NCBI GenBank assembly: GCA_018417955.1 | Contig: JACTVC010000014.1 | Span: 992,001 to 1,056,000, forward strand | DNA: 64,000 bases | Direction of reading: 5' to 3' | From: Laccaria trichodermophora | Taxonomy: Eukaryota; Basidiomycota; Agaricomycetes; Agaricales; Hydnangiaceae | Shown here: positions 10,926-22,657 of the stretch, in pieces | Layout: each line of letters begins with the position of its first letter | How positions within the stretch are numbered: the stretch's first letter is position 1 | Made by a program: the position numbers and the translations under genes | The notes under the pieces: generated by a model | What the model saw: the letters and a program-made list of their open reading frames with translations, nothing else | What the model was told of the DNA's origin: nothing | The model's database searches: none

Positions 10926-12463
10926 TCATCGAATCGGACTGTCCGCTGTCTGGGTGTACCACGGGTGCGCCAGCACTTCCTCGATAGTTATTCGATCACT
11001 TGGATCTATCTTGAGCATCCTTTGTAAAAGGTCGCAAAAGATGACAAAATCTTCTCTACTAAGTGCGCAACCTTTCATCGCAGATGAATCATCTATGTTT
11101 GTCTGCCAGATCTGGTCGGCCGCTTCATGGGAGATATCTGCAAGACGGCAAGTCAGTGCGGGCAAGGAATCAGTAAGTTCGACCGCTAATCACCCAGTTT
11201 GCAGAGATGTTCGTTCGAGTCCCAAAAGCTGCGCCACGACGGCGGAATTTGACCGCAGACGGCCGCCACCTTGCCCAGGTAGTAGACGCTGAATGATGGC
11301 CAGTGGTACAGGTCTCCGCCAAAGACGATTCGGTGCATCTGTCAACTAGTGTTAGCGGGCATGAACATATAAACCGGAGTAGTGGTTGTGCATACAATGC
11401 AAGCCAGTGCCCAGATGTCGCTCGCGGTTGTAGCAGCTTGGGTGACGACCGATGTAGTGACTTGTTCAAACAGGATCTCTGGCGCACATACCACCGCAGG
11501 TGTACAGGCAGGAGGTGCGGAGCTGCTTCCAACAATTATGGCTAACGAGATAACGTGAGCCCACGGCAAATATCAATCTCGTCTAGCACATACCACTTCC
11601 TAAATCGAGTAGCTCAATGTGCAGTGCAGCGGGTGGCTTCAGGAGGTGAAAGGCGATATCCGTCGGCGGGACAAGGTATGGAGGCAAGGATTCTGGCCGT
11701 GCGGGAGTCTGACGAGGAAAAACTATTGTGCAATTGGGCGGGTCGAGGCGATCGATGAGGTCCTCCTCAGTGATATCGTCCAGTTGCGGCATGGACACGC
11801 CAATATTTCCCAAGTGGAGGTCTGTAGCCCACCCATTTCCATCAGTTTTGATGCTAAAATGGATAAAATGACCTAACCCCCGTGCACAACATCATGACGG
11901 TGAAGAAAGGCTAGGCCATGAGCGACTTGGCGACAGAGTTCCCGCCGGTTCCAGTAAGATCGTACAAGCCCAGTAACTATGTCGAATGAAACTAGAACAT
12001 CGAAAACATGTACGGCATGTGTGCCATTAGGACCATCAATTGTGAAGCTGTCATGAAGCAGTAGCACATGGCGCCCTTCATCGCTGGGGAGCCGTCTAAA
12101 AACATCTAGTTCACGCTGACGATCGGCGTTGGCAACGCAGACTTTGACTGCAAAATAGCGTCTGGGGACAAATAAGTGAGTCGCTCACGATAGTAATAGA
12201 TGAGAAAGTCGTGTTTACCCGGACGCAGAGTGATGCTGCGCAGACGCTAGCCATACGGTGGAAAAAGAGCCATGACCGAGCTTACTGAGTATGCGATACT
12301 TGCGAGAATTGCTTGGTTCGGTATCTGCGGGCGTTGACAATACTTCTCCAAGTTGGATGGGGTGATAGCCCCCATAGGTATAGCGGCTAATCTTTTCAAC
12401 GTCCCCGTCGGCGCCCCAGTGCAAGGAAAGCCGTTGTGGAGGTATAGGTTTTTCAACAGTCAT
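10926..12463 (-). CDS. SRPK-like serine/threonine protein kinase
   Basis: Exons 12463-12219, 12161-11878, 11821-11594, 11541-11396, 11338-11194 and 11137-10926 encode 419 residues. An N-terminal YTYGGYHPIQLGE is the usual lead-in of SRPK-type kinases. The glycine loop is LGHGSFSTVWLA, the ATP-binding Lys is about residue 88 (YFAVKVC), the catalytic Asp is about 177 (HGDLHLGNIG) and the metal-binding motif is DLG at 249-251 followed by SA, as in SRPK (DLGNA). Activation-segment end CAPEI and DIWALACI follow, and HPWYTQ closes the domain. SRPKs phosphorylate SR-type splicing factors; the basidiomycete members are an expanded family with mostly unknown substrates. It diverges from the proteasome gene with 136 bp between start codons. 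Confidence 0.88.
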
Positions 12464-12599
12464 TGAGGCGCTTACGTTTGGTTTGTGTGTAATCAGAAAG
12501 CAAGATAAGATAAAGTAAAGTTCCCACGGATGATCACCCTCAAGGAGAACACGCAATACATAGTACCTCCTCCACTCTCACCAATATCCACCTATAAAC
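12464..12599. promoter_or_regulatory. Short bidirectional promoter between kinase and proteasome alpha-5
   Basis: Only 136 bp separate the two divergent ATG codons, so both promoters must share this DNA. The same arrangement was duplicated upstream (10,413-10,561), where the proteasome side is no longer followed by a gene. I see no confident named regulatory motif. Confidence 0.6.
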
Positions 12600-13650
12600 A
12601 TGTTTTTGACGCGTTCAGAGTACGGTATGTGCACCCAAACTTTACGTTTTCCTCAAAGATCTTACTTTGTATTGTAGATCGAGGTGTCAACACCTTTTCA
12701 CCAGAAGGACGTCTATTTCAAGGTGCGACTTGCGTAACCATTGTTATTTGAACTGAATAGAGGCGTGTTGTAGTCGAGTATGCCATTGAAGCCATCAAAG
12801 TCGGTCTTTCATATGAAATATATATCACATTCATCTATATGTTCACCATAGCTAGGGTCAACGACAGTCGGAATCCGAACCCCAGCAGGCGTCGTCCTAG
12901 GCGTCGAGAAACGTGTACAATCCCCCCTTTTAGAAGCAAGCTCTATCGAAAAGATAATGGAAATCGATTCCCACCTCGGCTGCGCCATGTCTGGGCTAAC
13001 GGCCGACGCCAGAACGATGATCGACCATGCGAGAGTAACTGCCCAAAATCACGCGTTCACCTACGACGAAAAGATCAAGGTGGAGAGTGTGACGCAGGCC
13101 GTGTGTGATTTGGCGTTGAGGTTCGGAGAGAGTGTGCACGACGAAGAGGCCATGATGAGTCGGCCGTTTGGTGTCGCGTTGCTGATTGCTGGGATCGATG
13201 AGCTTGGTCCACAACTGTACGTGTAGCATCTGTTTCTCCTGCGAATTAATTTACTGATGTTTAAGAAGATATCACACAGATCCTTCTGGTACCTTCGTAC
13301 GGTATGAGGCGAAAGCCATTGGGTCTGGATCAGAAGCGGCGCAACAGGAGCTGCAAGACAAGTGTCATAAGGTATTGTTCTTCTTGCCCTAACACGAGCA
13401 GCGGCGCTCAAACCAACATTTATTCAGCAAATGACCCTGAAGGAAGCACAACTCCTGACACTTCGCGTTCTCAAGCAAGTTATGGAGGAGAAACTGGACC
13501 AGCACAATGTGCAACTAGCTCAGGTTAGTTTCGACTCATTACAGTTTGATATCCATTGACGTGTTTGGCCTTTTGCTGTAGGTAACGTCGGAGAAAGGCT
13601 TTGAGATTTTGGACGAGTCAAGTCTGAAGCAAGTAATTGAAGAAATGTGA
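12600..13650 (+). CDS. PUP2: 20S proteasome subunit alpha-5
   Basis: Seven exons (12600-12624, 12678-12722, 12774-12799, 12852-13216, 13269-13371, 13428-13523, 13582-13650) join in frame into 242 residues; human alpha-5 has 241. The first exon gives MFLTRSEY, the second [15 protein letters not shown] and the third VEYAIEAIK, the hallmark N-terminal gate and H0 helix of alpha subunits. Exon 4 carries VGIRTP...[21 protein letters not shown] and [10 protein letters not shown]. The subunit is part of the outer alpha ring of the 20S core particle. The three tiny first exons are easy to miss; without them the gene appears to start at an internal ATG at 12957. Only the 5' part was duplicated with the kinase. 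Confidence 0.95.
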
Positions 13651-13875
13651 TACTCTTCGGATAGATTTGTAATGCCAGCCTTCCTCAATATCTAGCTCCA
13701 GGAATCATCAGAAACTGCACAAAACTCGCGATATCGCTGGCGTCTGCCTAATAATGGATATCTTTCTTTCTGACCATTATTCTATTTTACATCTGAAAAG
13801 CTCTTCCGTCGAGCCAGCTCGCGAGTCGCCTACTTCAAGCTAGGAAAAATAATCATTCCAGATTTTTACCGTGTA
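13651..13875. other. Convergent 3' spacer
   Basis: Short region between the proteasome alpha-5 stop and the RidA stop on the other strand. No reading frame or structure of note. Confidence 0.5.
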
Positions 13876-14557
13876 TCAAGCATCGACATACCTCACAATA
13901 CATTCAACCTCAACAAGGACGTCCTTCGGCAACCTCGCAACCTCCACAGCCGACCGCGCAGGCTTATGCTCGCCAAAAAACTCGGCGTAAACCCCATTGA
14001 CAGCCACAAAGTCGTCCATCGATTTCAAGAACACCTATTTCATTCAATCCCTTAGCTCTCGATCATTAAAAAAAAAGCATCAACTGTAGACACACCGTAG
14101 TTTTAGCAACCTTGCCCAACTCCGATCCTCCCGCCTCAACGACAGCTTTCAAGTTCTTCAGCGCCTGCTCAGTCTGCGCCACTACACCCCCCTCAACGAC
14201 TTGCATCGTAGACGCGTCTAGAGGGATGCACCCCGAGCAGAACAGCAGGTCCCCGACCTTGATTGCCTGTGAGTATGGCCCGATAGCAGCTGGGGCTTCT
14301 GTTCGGAAGTTAGATAGATGCTAAGGTTTGATAGCATGAGGAAAAGACGAACGCGGGGTGGACACAACCGAGAGCGAGGGGTGGGTAGTGGCGACTGTCG
14401 ACGACATGCTTCTACGTTGCGGTTTTGACGAGATGATCGATGGAGAAATTGAGAGCACGGTAGTCGGAAGTTGGATCCTTGTTTGACATCGATAGGACGC
14501 AATTATGATTTTCCGTGATGTCGCATGTCTGAATCTATGGACGACACTCGAAAGCAT
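13876..14557 (-). CDS. RidA/YjgF family deaminase, probably mitochondrial
   Basis: Exons 14557-14353, 14298-14096 and 14034-13876 give 188 residues. The first ~60 residues are rich in Ser, Arg and hydrophobics with few acidic residues, as in a mitochondrial presequence. The RidA core follows: [68 protein letters not shown] and VEVECIV. The family hydrolyses reactive 2-iminobutanoate/2-iminopropanoate released by threonine and serine dehydratases; the yeast mitochondrial member is Mmf1. An internal Met (MSSTV) near residue 51 could give a cytosolic form. The final residues after ECIVR are uncertain, because GTATGT there could also be a splice donor. Confidence 0.85.
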
Positions 14558-15115
14558 GGTGAATCAATGCCAAGTTTAGGTGAAGATCCGGACGACGTCG
14601 ACGTAAACTTGACATGTTGCAAAACAATTTCAGATTTCTAGTGACGGTATCGCTATTACAGCCCAGAGGCCCTTCGACCTCTCGAATATACGGTAAGGTG
14701 CAGAGGTCGGTATTACTTAGAAGGTAGTAAGATTATCGAATGGGGAAGCGATAACGACAAACAGAATGCATATGGTAAGCGACAATATGGGTCGAAGATG
14801 TATGATACTATGGTGGCCGACGGGTGTGAAGGGGTGGTGGGAGAAGGTTGCATAGAGTGAAAGCAATGAGCAGCGTGAACTGATGCGAGTTGTTGTAAAA
14901 AAACAAATTTGACAATGGTGCGAGGGTCGTGAACAGACGAAAGAAAAGCCAACAAGAGAGAGACGAGAACGAACGAAGACGAAGACGAAGACGAGCTAAA
15001 CGTGCGTTTGTGGTGAAGTGACGCCGCACCCGAGAGTTGAGAGGAGTTTGAGTTGTTGATGGCGCGAAATGAATGGTGGGCAGTGGTGTGTGATGAGGAG
15101 TCAAAGGGGTGGCTC
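14558..15115. other. Intergenic spacer with purine-rich tract
   Basis: Between the RidA start and the G-alpha stop, both genes on the minus strand. It contains a GA-rich run (about 14,940-15,000, repeated GAAGAC). Open frames on the minus strand translate to low-complexity serine/leucine and are probably chance. Confidence 0.5.
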
Positions 15116-17647
15116 TTAGACAAGGCGCATATTCCGTAGGTTTCCTTTGATTATGATATCTCTCACTAGGGTGGTGAATGTCGTTCGTCAGCTATGACAT
15201 CGCTTGTGTTATAGTTCAGAGCTTACCGGTCGCTATTATAACCGCTGTCCGCCTTGTATCAGTGACAGCTGTCAGGTGAACTGCGGGTAGTAGAATTAGG
15301 TCAACGGCACAGATGAATGGCTAGTTCATACATACTGTAGAGTTCCCGTTCCTTGTTGGGAGTATAGGATTGATGAAGAGCGCCAAATTTGTTTCGAAAG
15401 TCTGGATATCAAAAGTCAGAGGCGAGAAAGACCAGCCGAGAAGCATAACGTACATTTCGACACAGACTCATAGTCATTCCCCCTGTCACCATATGTTACC
15501 ATGTGCTGGTTCAGCCTGATTCCAGCATCGAGTTTAGCCTGGTAGGGAGAGGACGACAAATCAGGTTACGAGAGGATAAAAATAAGTAGCCAATCATGCC
15601 TGGAGGAGGTCGCATTTGTTCAGAAATAGCACAATGTTGACGTTGGCCAGGAGTTTATTGGATACCACGGATTTCCAAAGCAAAAGGGAGTCTTCCAATC
15701 TGTTGACGCGAGCATCCTATCAAGTGGGTTTGTTAATTTCCGGATCTCAAACAAACGCCACAAAAACGGACCTCGGCCAAAACCTGGGTGATGTGAGAAG
15801 GTTAATCTAGCGGATGGCAAAGCGTTGAATCAAATCCTACCTGATCAAAGACCGATATGGGTGCGAGGAAAATGATCGCATTAACTGGGTCACAAGTTAA
15901 AAAGTTAGGGGCCTTCGGGGGTCGGGGTCGAGTCTCGACTCACCATCCTCAAAGTAGGGAGCCCACGCTTGTCGCTGATTCCTGGAACCGCCAACGTCGA
16001 ATATGCGCCACTCCACACCTCTGTTACTTCCCGATGGAATGGAAAAAGTATGTTCTACGACACCCATTGTCTTGAGGCGTGCCTTGAGCACGTCAGCTGC
16101 AAAACGTCAGCTTTCGTATCTGCCAAAATCCACATTACCCATACCATCTGTAGGAATGTACTTCTTGGCGGTTATCCTATGAATTTCATCGAGGTAGCTA
16201 TAGAATAGATGAATTGTTGAGGAACTCGGAGGTAAGATAGACCACTCACAAGCCACTGCTTTCCTCCAACCGTATTCGCTTCTCATGGAGCCTTTGCTTC
16301 ACTTTGGGGTCTCGCCAGAGCTCCATCATGACAGGGGCGCAGGCGTTGAGAGCATGAACGGGGTCATCGGGGTCTTCCCACCACCCCTCAATTTCCCCCG
16401 AATGCGCACTCTTCGGGCTTTTTGACTTTCCGCCAAGCGCGAACGCCTTTTTCCAATTGGTTGAAGTATGGACAACGACCTCCTTTCCCTTTGACCTGGA
16501 GCCGCCGTTGCTTGAAGAACTTCTCGATGAGATCTGTTTCTTCTGAGGAATCGTGATGGTGGGTGCTGGCCGGCCACTTAGAACAGAGCTAACAGGGGGG
16601 AAGTTTTCATTACCGTTGTTGGCATACGATTGCCAACGCGGATGCGTGGGCCCCAGGTGGGTGGCTTCATCCTCGTCCGGCGAAGAAAGTAGGCGAGTCA
16701 GACGTTCTTCGAGTTCAACTAAAGGCTCCAGTCGTTTACGATAACTTTCGTAATCTGGCACTTTGGTTCCTAAGATAGCGGATGGTGGTCGGCCTTTGGA
16801 GGTAATTATAAGCAACTCAGGTTCGAGTGAGGCGAGGTCGTCGTTTTCATCGATAGGATCGCATTCTGGGGCAAGGGCTTCTAATATTCTTATGGAGTCG
16901 AAAAGACCTCTTTAGTGACATCGGGTGGGGACTTTGGCGCAGAAAAACAAACCTTCTTATAGAACGGACCAAATTTAGATAGATTACGGCTCTCCATGCG
17001 ATTCTCTCGGCGTGAAAGGCGGCTGGTGTGTGTAGAAGCTGGAACTCTGTCAAAAGCGTCAGTAAATGGTCGGTGGCAAGAGATACGGGCGCAGCATTGA
17101 TGTGTCTCCGTCCAAAAATGGCGGATCTCAATCAGATTAGGAATGCAGTGAAGATATAATGATCTGCGTGGAACTGGGCACGCAAGATTGTCGATATGAT
17201 AGCCTGTGAGAGGGCGTGGTTTAGTTCCCCTGGACGTCAAGCGTAACCCAGCAACTCGCAGACATACCTAGCGGTAAATTATTACCAAATGGAGGTGAGA
17301 GAAAGTAACATTGTCCACCAAGAGAAAGAGACCACGACCACCGGCATGGATACTGCGCACCTCCGGGGTAGATGAGAATGAGAAAACTTACGTTTCAGCG
17401 TGGTGCTCTTGCCAGACTCTGACTGACCCAGAAGCAAGACGTTGACCTCTGCCTTTGACTTTTTCTGCTCATTTCTCTCCTGGCGAATCATCTCGTCGAT
17501 GTTGTCGCTGACCTTCTTGGCATCGATCTCTGCTTTGAGGCGTAGGTCTCGCTCAATGGGGGACTCATTTGTGGGCGGTAGGAGGGCAGCAGTGAGAGGG
17601 TCCGAGATAGTTCTGTGACGGGTGTGGTCGAACTTTGGCTTTGGCAT
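15116..17647 (-). CDS. Heterotrimeric G-protein alpha subunit, divergent expanded basidiomycete type
   Basis: Twelve exons join in frame: 17647-17392, 17046-16953, 16888-16250, 16197-16145, 16096-15944, 15884-15841, 15783-15772, 15716-15600, 15538-15454, 15401-15336, 15280-15227, 15165-15116, giving 540 residues against ~350 for a canonical G-alpha. The P-loop is GQSESGKST (~76-84), the arginine-finger region KARLKTMG (Arg 354), switch II DVGGS (381-385), the guanine motif NKCD (450-453), and VTDTR replaces the TCAT loop. The extra length is a Ser/Lys-rich insertion in the helical domain (exon 3). The usual catalytic Gln after DVGG is Ser here. The intron after exon 8 uses a GC donor. An upstream in-frame ATG at 17674 would add nine residues. 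No N-terminal MGC lipidation motif is present. Confidence 0.9.
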
Positions 17648-19045
17648 GAGAGCATGTAGATGATGAGGGGACAAAAGAAAGACGATTAACGTTGTGGTAG
17701 TTAGTTGAATACAAAATATAAAAGCTGGTAGCCGCTACCGAGTCGAGAAGAGGCCATTTCGACAAGAACTTTCCAAGACACACCATTAATCCCACGTGAA
17801 CAATTATGTAATTTCCTTTCATTTTGCCGACAACGACAGCGCAGAGGATACGTCTAAAGAAGTTCTCCAGGTCACCTCGATATCCCCTCTTGCCCGGCTC
17901 GGCACGATGAATCTCTTGTTTTTATTTTCGGGACCTTCTCGGATACATCCACAGAACAAAGAAGTGACCTGAACAAGGAAAGGACAGCGGCAGGCAACGG
18001 CCTTTGGTAACCTCCATTGCCGCACACACCCACTACCTCCAGCCTTATCGGGTCACTATTCCAACACCGACCACCAATATGTCCATAACCATCCCATATA
18101 TTCCATTGACGCCTTCTCTGTCCTCTCCGGAAGTGGGAAAACGGCAGGCTCCGGCGACACACACATAAATATATTGTGGCGTCGATAATTTAACAACCTA
18201 TGCTAAGAGATGCTAAGTAGTCCCGGCGGTATGTCAGTCAACCTCCACCATACGAACTCCTACAGACGCCCCCTCTCCAACCCCTCATAAAGGCTCCTCT
18301 TGGCCCAATGCGCCTGACCCATCCATTTGCTATAAACCACCCCGATTAAAATAGCGAACGTGACGACACGCACATGATAATCGAAAGGCACATACCCCTC
18401 AGGGCTCTATTGATCGAGATAGCGTGGATGGCTCCGTTCCAGCATCCAATTAGATGCACCGATCATACTCCGCTAGTCCAGGACATCTCTTCGGCCGTAA
18501 TCCGATCTCTGTAGCCTTTATTTTTAAAAACCTTTAGAGCGCTTCAACTTGTATCGTACCACACCATCGCTCTACATGCGTTTGGATGGGTAGCTTGGAC
18601 ATCTTCGTTGTCGAAGGCAACCAACTCTGAGTCAGGTACGAAATTGCACACTCTACAATAGGTTAACCTGTTCTCATGGAAGAGCGATTTTTTACCCCAG
18701 GTGAGGACGTCGTGCCCTTCTGCATGACCATGAATTGTAGCTCTACGTATGGTCCTAGTGGATACCAACATCAGTGTTGTCAAGGAGTTTCACGATTTTT
18801 CAACTCCCTGATCTCTCCCTTTAGCAACCAGCTCCAGTTGCTTTTCCAATGAGAGGCAGTTAAGAGGCCCGTCCGGAGAAAACTATTACAGTCATGCGTT
18901 GACAAATCGTCGTGATCTTATCACTTTTGATGCATGGACGAAAATCTAGGGTCCAATTGCTTTCCGCATTGACTCCATGACCACCGCCTAACATCCCAAC
19001 CTCCCTGTTCTCAATTTCTTTCTTTTCTTTTTTTCTGCGCTCTTT
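17648..19045. other. Gap with weak coding signals
   Basis: Promoter side of the G-alpha gene, then about 1.1 kb without a gene I can assemble. On the minus strand 18,260-18,409 reads as a plausible last exon after an acceptor (segments GYVPFDYHVRVVTF and QAHWAKRSLYEGLE, then stop). An 18,544-18,783 frame contains protein-like text (CRVCNFVPDSELVAF). I could not connect them or name a family. Confidence 0.3.
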
Positions 19046-21173
19046 ATGGCTCCTTTAGCCAACCCACCGTCCCGGAGACGACTTTCTCCGCCGTCCACAG
19101 CTCCTAGTTAGTCAGCTGTTTTTTTTTTGTCGGGCGAAAACGTCCACAGACAAGATAAATTGACAAGCCATTCCGATCTAGGCGCTCGATGTAACAATAA
19201 ATCTGTTTCCCCTTCCAGTTCATCTCAAAAGAGAAATTCTGGAAACTCCTGGGACCCTCTCTCAGGATGCGATGAAGGGGGTGAGTGTCATTTCCGCCAA
19301 GATCGGTGTACCGGACCGCTAATACCTGACTGACAGTGACATTGAGCAATCCTTCAGTTAGGCCTGCAATCTTGTCAAATACGCAAAAGGGAGAGCAGGT
19401 CCAACACCCAGCACCGCCGCCAAAGGAGAGGCCACCAGATCCAACGGTTGCCAACATTCCAACAGGTGGTCAGGGCCCAAAGGGAAATCGTGGATTTCTT
19501 CCCTCGTTGTTAGATTTCCTACCGGGAAGTGATCGTAATTCTACGGGCACCTCGAGCCCGCCTTCCCAGGCGAAGAAGGGACATGGGATCAAGTTACCAC
19601 CATTCTTACACTTCTTGGAACCAGGCATGGGGAAGACGAGTACCTCAAATTCACCCCCGTCGCCAACGACACCAGCTCCTCCGCCTTCAGGCCCCCCAAA
19701 CCTACCCTCTCCCCCCCCTCCTCCTATAAAAACAGATCAGCCATCGAAACCTGAAGCCACTCCAGCACCTTTGCCTCCTGCGACGTCGGGAAAACTAGAT
19801 GACAACGCTACGCCACCACCTGCGCAAACGACAACGACAACTTCTGATGGAGGAGCTGTGACAGTTTCTCCGACCGTTACGCGTTCTGCTTCCGTCATTG
19901 AAGACGGGGCGAGTTTTCCCACAGGAGGAGTATCCAGCTCTGTTCTGCCGGCAACGTCCTCACGAACGACAACCACGAACACTTTCAAAGGCGCTTTTGT
20001 TTATGTAACGACAGTCGTGGACTCGACCAGTTACACGGAGTAAGTGCGACCCCTGTGATTTTGATATGTCGTTGACGAAAAACACTTTTTTTCTTTGACT
20101 TGCCTTGACTCTATCTTCTCAACTTTTGCTGGGTGTTATGTCTCTCGTGACTTAGAGATGTCCCTAGGCCCACAGAAAGTTCACACATCGAAAACTCTAC
20201 ACCAGTTGAACCGTTGATAACTAGTCCTACCACGCTCACAACGCATTCCGTGATTTCTACCCCTGGTCAAGTTAGTTCGACGCCTTCTAGTGTGGCCGCA
20301 ATCCCGACGACAATCTCAAAATCGCCCAATAGTCCCACTACTGCGGGTGCAACCAGGTGGGTTTGATCTTTATTTCACCATTTTCAAAACCGATCTAAAA
20401 CTCTCGATCATCTCGGTTGTGCTCTTAGCTCCAACTCCAGAACCTCGGCTGTGATAAGTGGTGTCGTTGTTTGCACTGCTATTGTTCTTATCGCAGGCTG
20501 CCTCCTCGTACTCTATTGGGTCAGGCGAAGGCGTCGTCGGCAAGCCTCCTTCCAAAACGCCGACAAACACACATATCCTACCTCCGGGGCTGCCGCATTC
20601 TCTCCATTGAGCGACTCCGAGATACCCAGTCCCATGCGGGAAGTATCTGCCGTGCGCGGGACTTCAAGACCTTTTAACACCATTTCACCCACAAACGACA
20701 CCATTTCCCCACGTAGTATGATTCCTCGCACAGCCCAGGAGTCTTCTCTTCTTCTCTCCGCTGCTACCTTCGGCAGCAATTCGTCTCATCATTCTCCCGG
20801 ACACACTCCAAACGCATCCGACACGTCCATTCAATCAACACACGAAATACCGTCTGCCGCCCATCCCTATTGGGGACCTGTACTACAACAAGCTAGGGAG
20901 ACTCTCGTGTCTGGCAGCTCAGTAGGTCAGGGACCTACTGGCACCATTGTATCAAGCGCCGACCCGTATTCGCTTGATTCGGCGGCTTCACCGTCTTCGC
21001 GTCCGGTTGTAGTTGTTCAGAGGCTAGCGGCTTTGGACCCGTTTGCTGACTCGGAACCAAACCCATTTGACGACCCAACTGTTCCCACCAAGTACCTGAC
21101 CGTTCGCCCTGGTACCCGCTTGTCCTTGGCCTCTGGGCGGGTGTCTCCGAACTCCATGTTGGTGCATGAGTGA
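19046..21173 (+). CDS. Mucin-like single-pass membrane protein
   Basis: Exons 19219-19280, 19337-20039, 20156-20356 and 20429-21173 join in frame (~570 residues). The first exon is uncertain; an ATG at 19046 lies upstream of a GTTAGT donor but the phase does not fit, so the 5' end is only approximate. The N-terminal part has one WDPLSGCDEG segment, then some 320 residues rich in Pro, Ser and Thr, as expected for an O-glycosylated ectodomain. One membrane segment follows (ISGVVVCTAIVLIAGCLLVL), then RRRRRR as a stop-transfer signal and a ~215-residue Ser/Pro-rich cytoplasmic tail. The layout resembles Mid2/Wsc-type wall sensors, but no cysteine-rich WSC domain is present, so the role is inferred. 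Confidence 0.7.
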
Positions 21174-21530
21174 GGTTTCGCTGGGTCTTCGCGTGAGCCG
21201 AGAAAGCCAACCATAGATTTCATCAATCACCGTTCTAGCTTATACCCTCTACATTGTTAGCTTGGACTTCCCAATGCCCACCACCGCTCTTTGCTTCCTT
21301 TCCCCCTTTGGGCACACTTCTCGATGGACGTTGTTCTTCGATCACCTCATCAAAACATGTATATCATCCCTGTATATGTGATTTGTATATTTTTTGGTGT
21401 ACTTCGTTGGTTTTTCCGGATAGAAATCGAAGATAAATACAACGCATCTTGTCTCATATGTCCATTTGAGATAAATTCAAAAACATGGAATTTACGCTTC
21501 TCGTCAAGCTTGGAAAGCGAATAAACGGAT

Positions 21531-22109
21531 CTATGTTCCAAGTAGTTCTAAATTTCCAGCTAAAACGATTCCCAAAGCCTGCTGGACAACTTCTCGTTCT
21601 TTTTCGAGGGTCAACCTCTCAGCTGCACTCCCTGCATCCACCCAAACCGACTCAAACGTCTCATAGTCCAACAAGGTACCTTCTACCCGTATGCCATCAC
21701 CTATGACCTTTGTGATGTACCACCAAATGATCTTCGTTCCCTTTCCCTTCCCCTCTCCATAATCCCTCACCGTAACAGCAATAGGCTCAACCAACCCATC
21801 ACCCTCCTGCACCACATCCTGAATATTCTGACCGGGCATCAAGGCCCGCGTCAACATGCGCTGCGGCCATAGCTCGCACTCGTAACCAGTCTCTTCAAAC
21901 GTCTCTCGCACAGCCGCATCTTCGATGCTTTCTCCCCTGTCTTTTCGCCCCTTTGGAAGTTGATAGCCCTTGGTGGTGGTATTATAAATAAGACAGATTT
22001 CTAGGTTCGATGGGGTATTCTTGAGATGATCTCGGAATAGGACCGAGCCTGCTGAGACGACAAAATCGCCTGCCAGGTATTGCTTTGCTGTGTATGGGGT
22101 ACCAGCCAT
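21531..22109 (-). CDS. Nudix hydrolase
   Basis: One uninterrupted exon encodes 192 residues. The Nudix box G-x5-E-x7-RE-x2-EE-x-G is complete at residues 54-75 (QLPKGRKDRGE, then RETFEETGY), so the Mg2+-dependent pyrophosphohydrolase site is intact. The substrate cannot be read from the sequence; QLPKG before the box is common in fungal diphosphoinositol/dinucleotide-type Nudix enzymes. ATG at 22109 is the first in frame and is followed directly by the first strand of the fold (GDFVVSAGSVLF). It converges on the mucin-like gene, ending about 360 bp after that gene's stop. Confidence 0.88.
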   Translation of the reverse strand: MAGTPYTAKQYLAGDFVVSAGSVLFRDHLKNTPSNLEICLIYNTTTKGYQLPKGRKDRGESIEDAAVRETFEETGYECELWPQRMLTRALMPGQNIQDVVQEGDGLVEPIAVTVRDYGEGKGKGTKIIWWYITKVIGDGIRVEGTLLDYETFESVWVDAGSAAERLTLEKEREVVQQALGIVLAGNLELLGT

Positions 22110-22657
22110 GGTAATGTAGAATCACCACACTGGTGGAAAGCGATGATCAAAGAAAAATGGGTTATTGGAATCAGGTTCGGTATTAATATTGCTTTTTCCG
22201 CGACGCTCGGAGTGACGTAAGGCCGTGCAATGATACCTCAGCGCCCGGTTGGATATTGATAATTGAGCACTGACTCGACCTGAGATCGTGGACTACCCAG
22301 GGCTCGGGCGAATGTGAGAGTTCTAATTTTGATCGCAGTAGAGTGGTCAGGCGATGAAATCAAGCGAAAAAGTCGTTAACAATGTTAGGCCCACGACTCC
22401 GCCTTGAATGCCTTGTTCCAAAGAAGAGAGGCGTGCCCTACTTTCCCCGATGTCTGTACTGTCAGTTATCAGCGATTTGACGGCAGAAGAGTCATTATCC
22501 GTCCACCAGTGCAATTGAAAAATCGGTAGTTTAACTAGTTATTGACAATCACGAGAACGTGCTGAAGAAAGACGACAATCAAGTGAAGCTTCATTCAACA
22601 ATTTTATAGAACGTGACCAAAGAGCCACAGTACAGTCACGCTATTTTTGCATAGGTT
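22110..22657. other. Intergenic spacer
   Basis: Region between the Nudix start and the 3' end of the membrane protein gene. No convincing frame or repeat seen; presumably the Nudix promoter. Confidence 0.5.

Noticed and set aside
10741..11292. 183-codon plus-strand frame
   Set aside because: It runs antisense through the last exons of the intact kinase.
12957..13226. Start of the proteasome gene at the internal ATG 12957
   Set aside because: Upstream micro-exons supply the conserved N-terminus in phase.
14713..15123. 136-codon minus-strand frame with poly-Ser
   Set aside because: It overlaps the last exon and 3' flank of the G-alpha gene in another frame and arises from a GA-rich tract.
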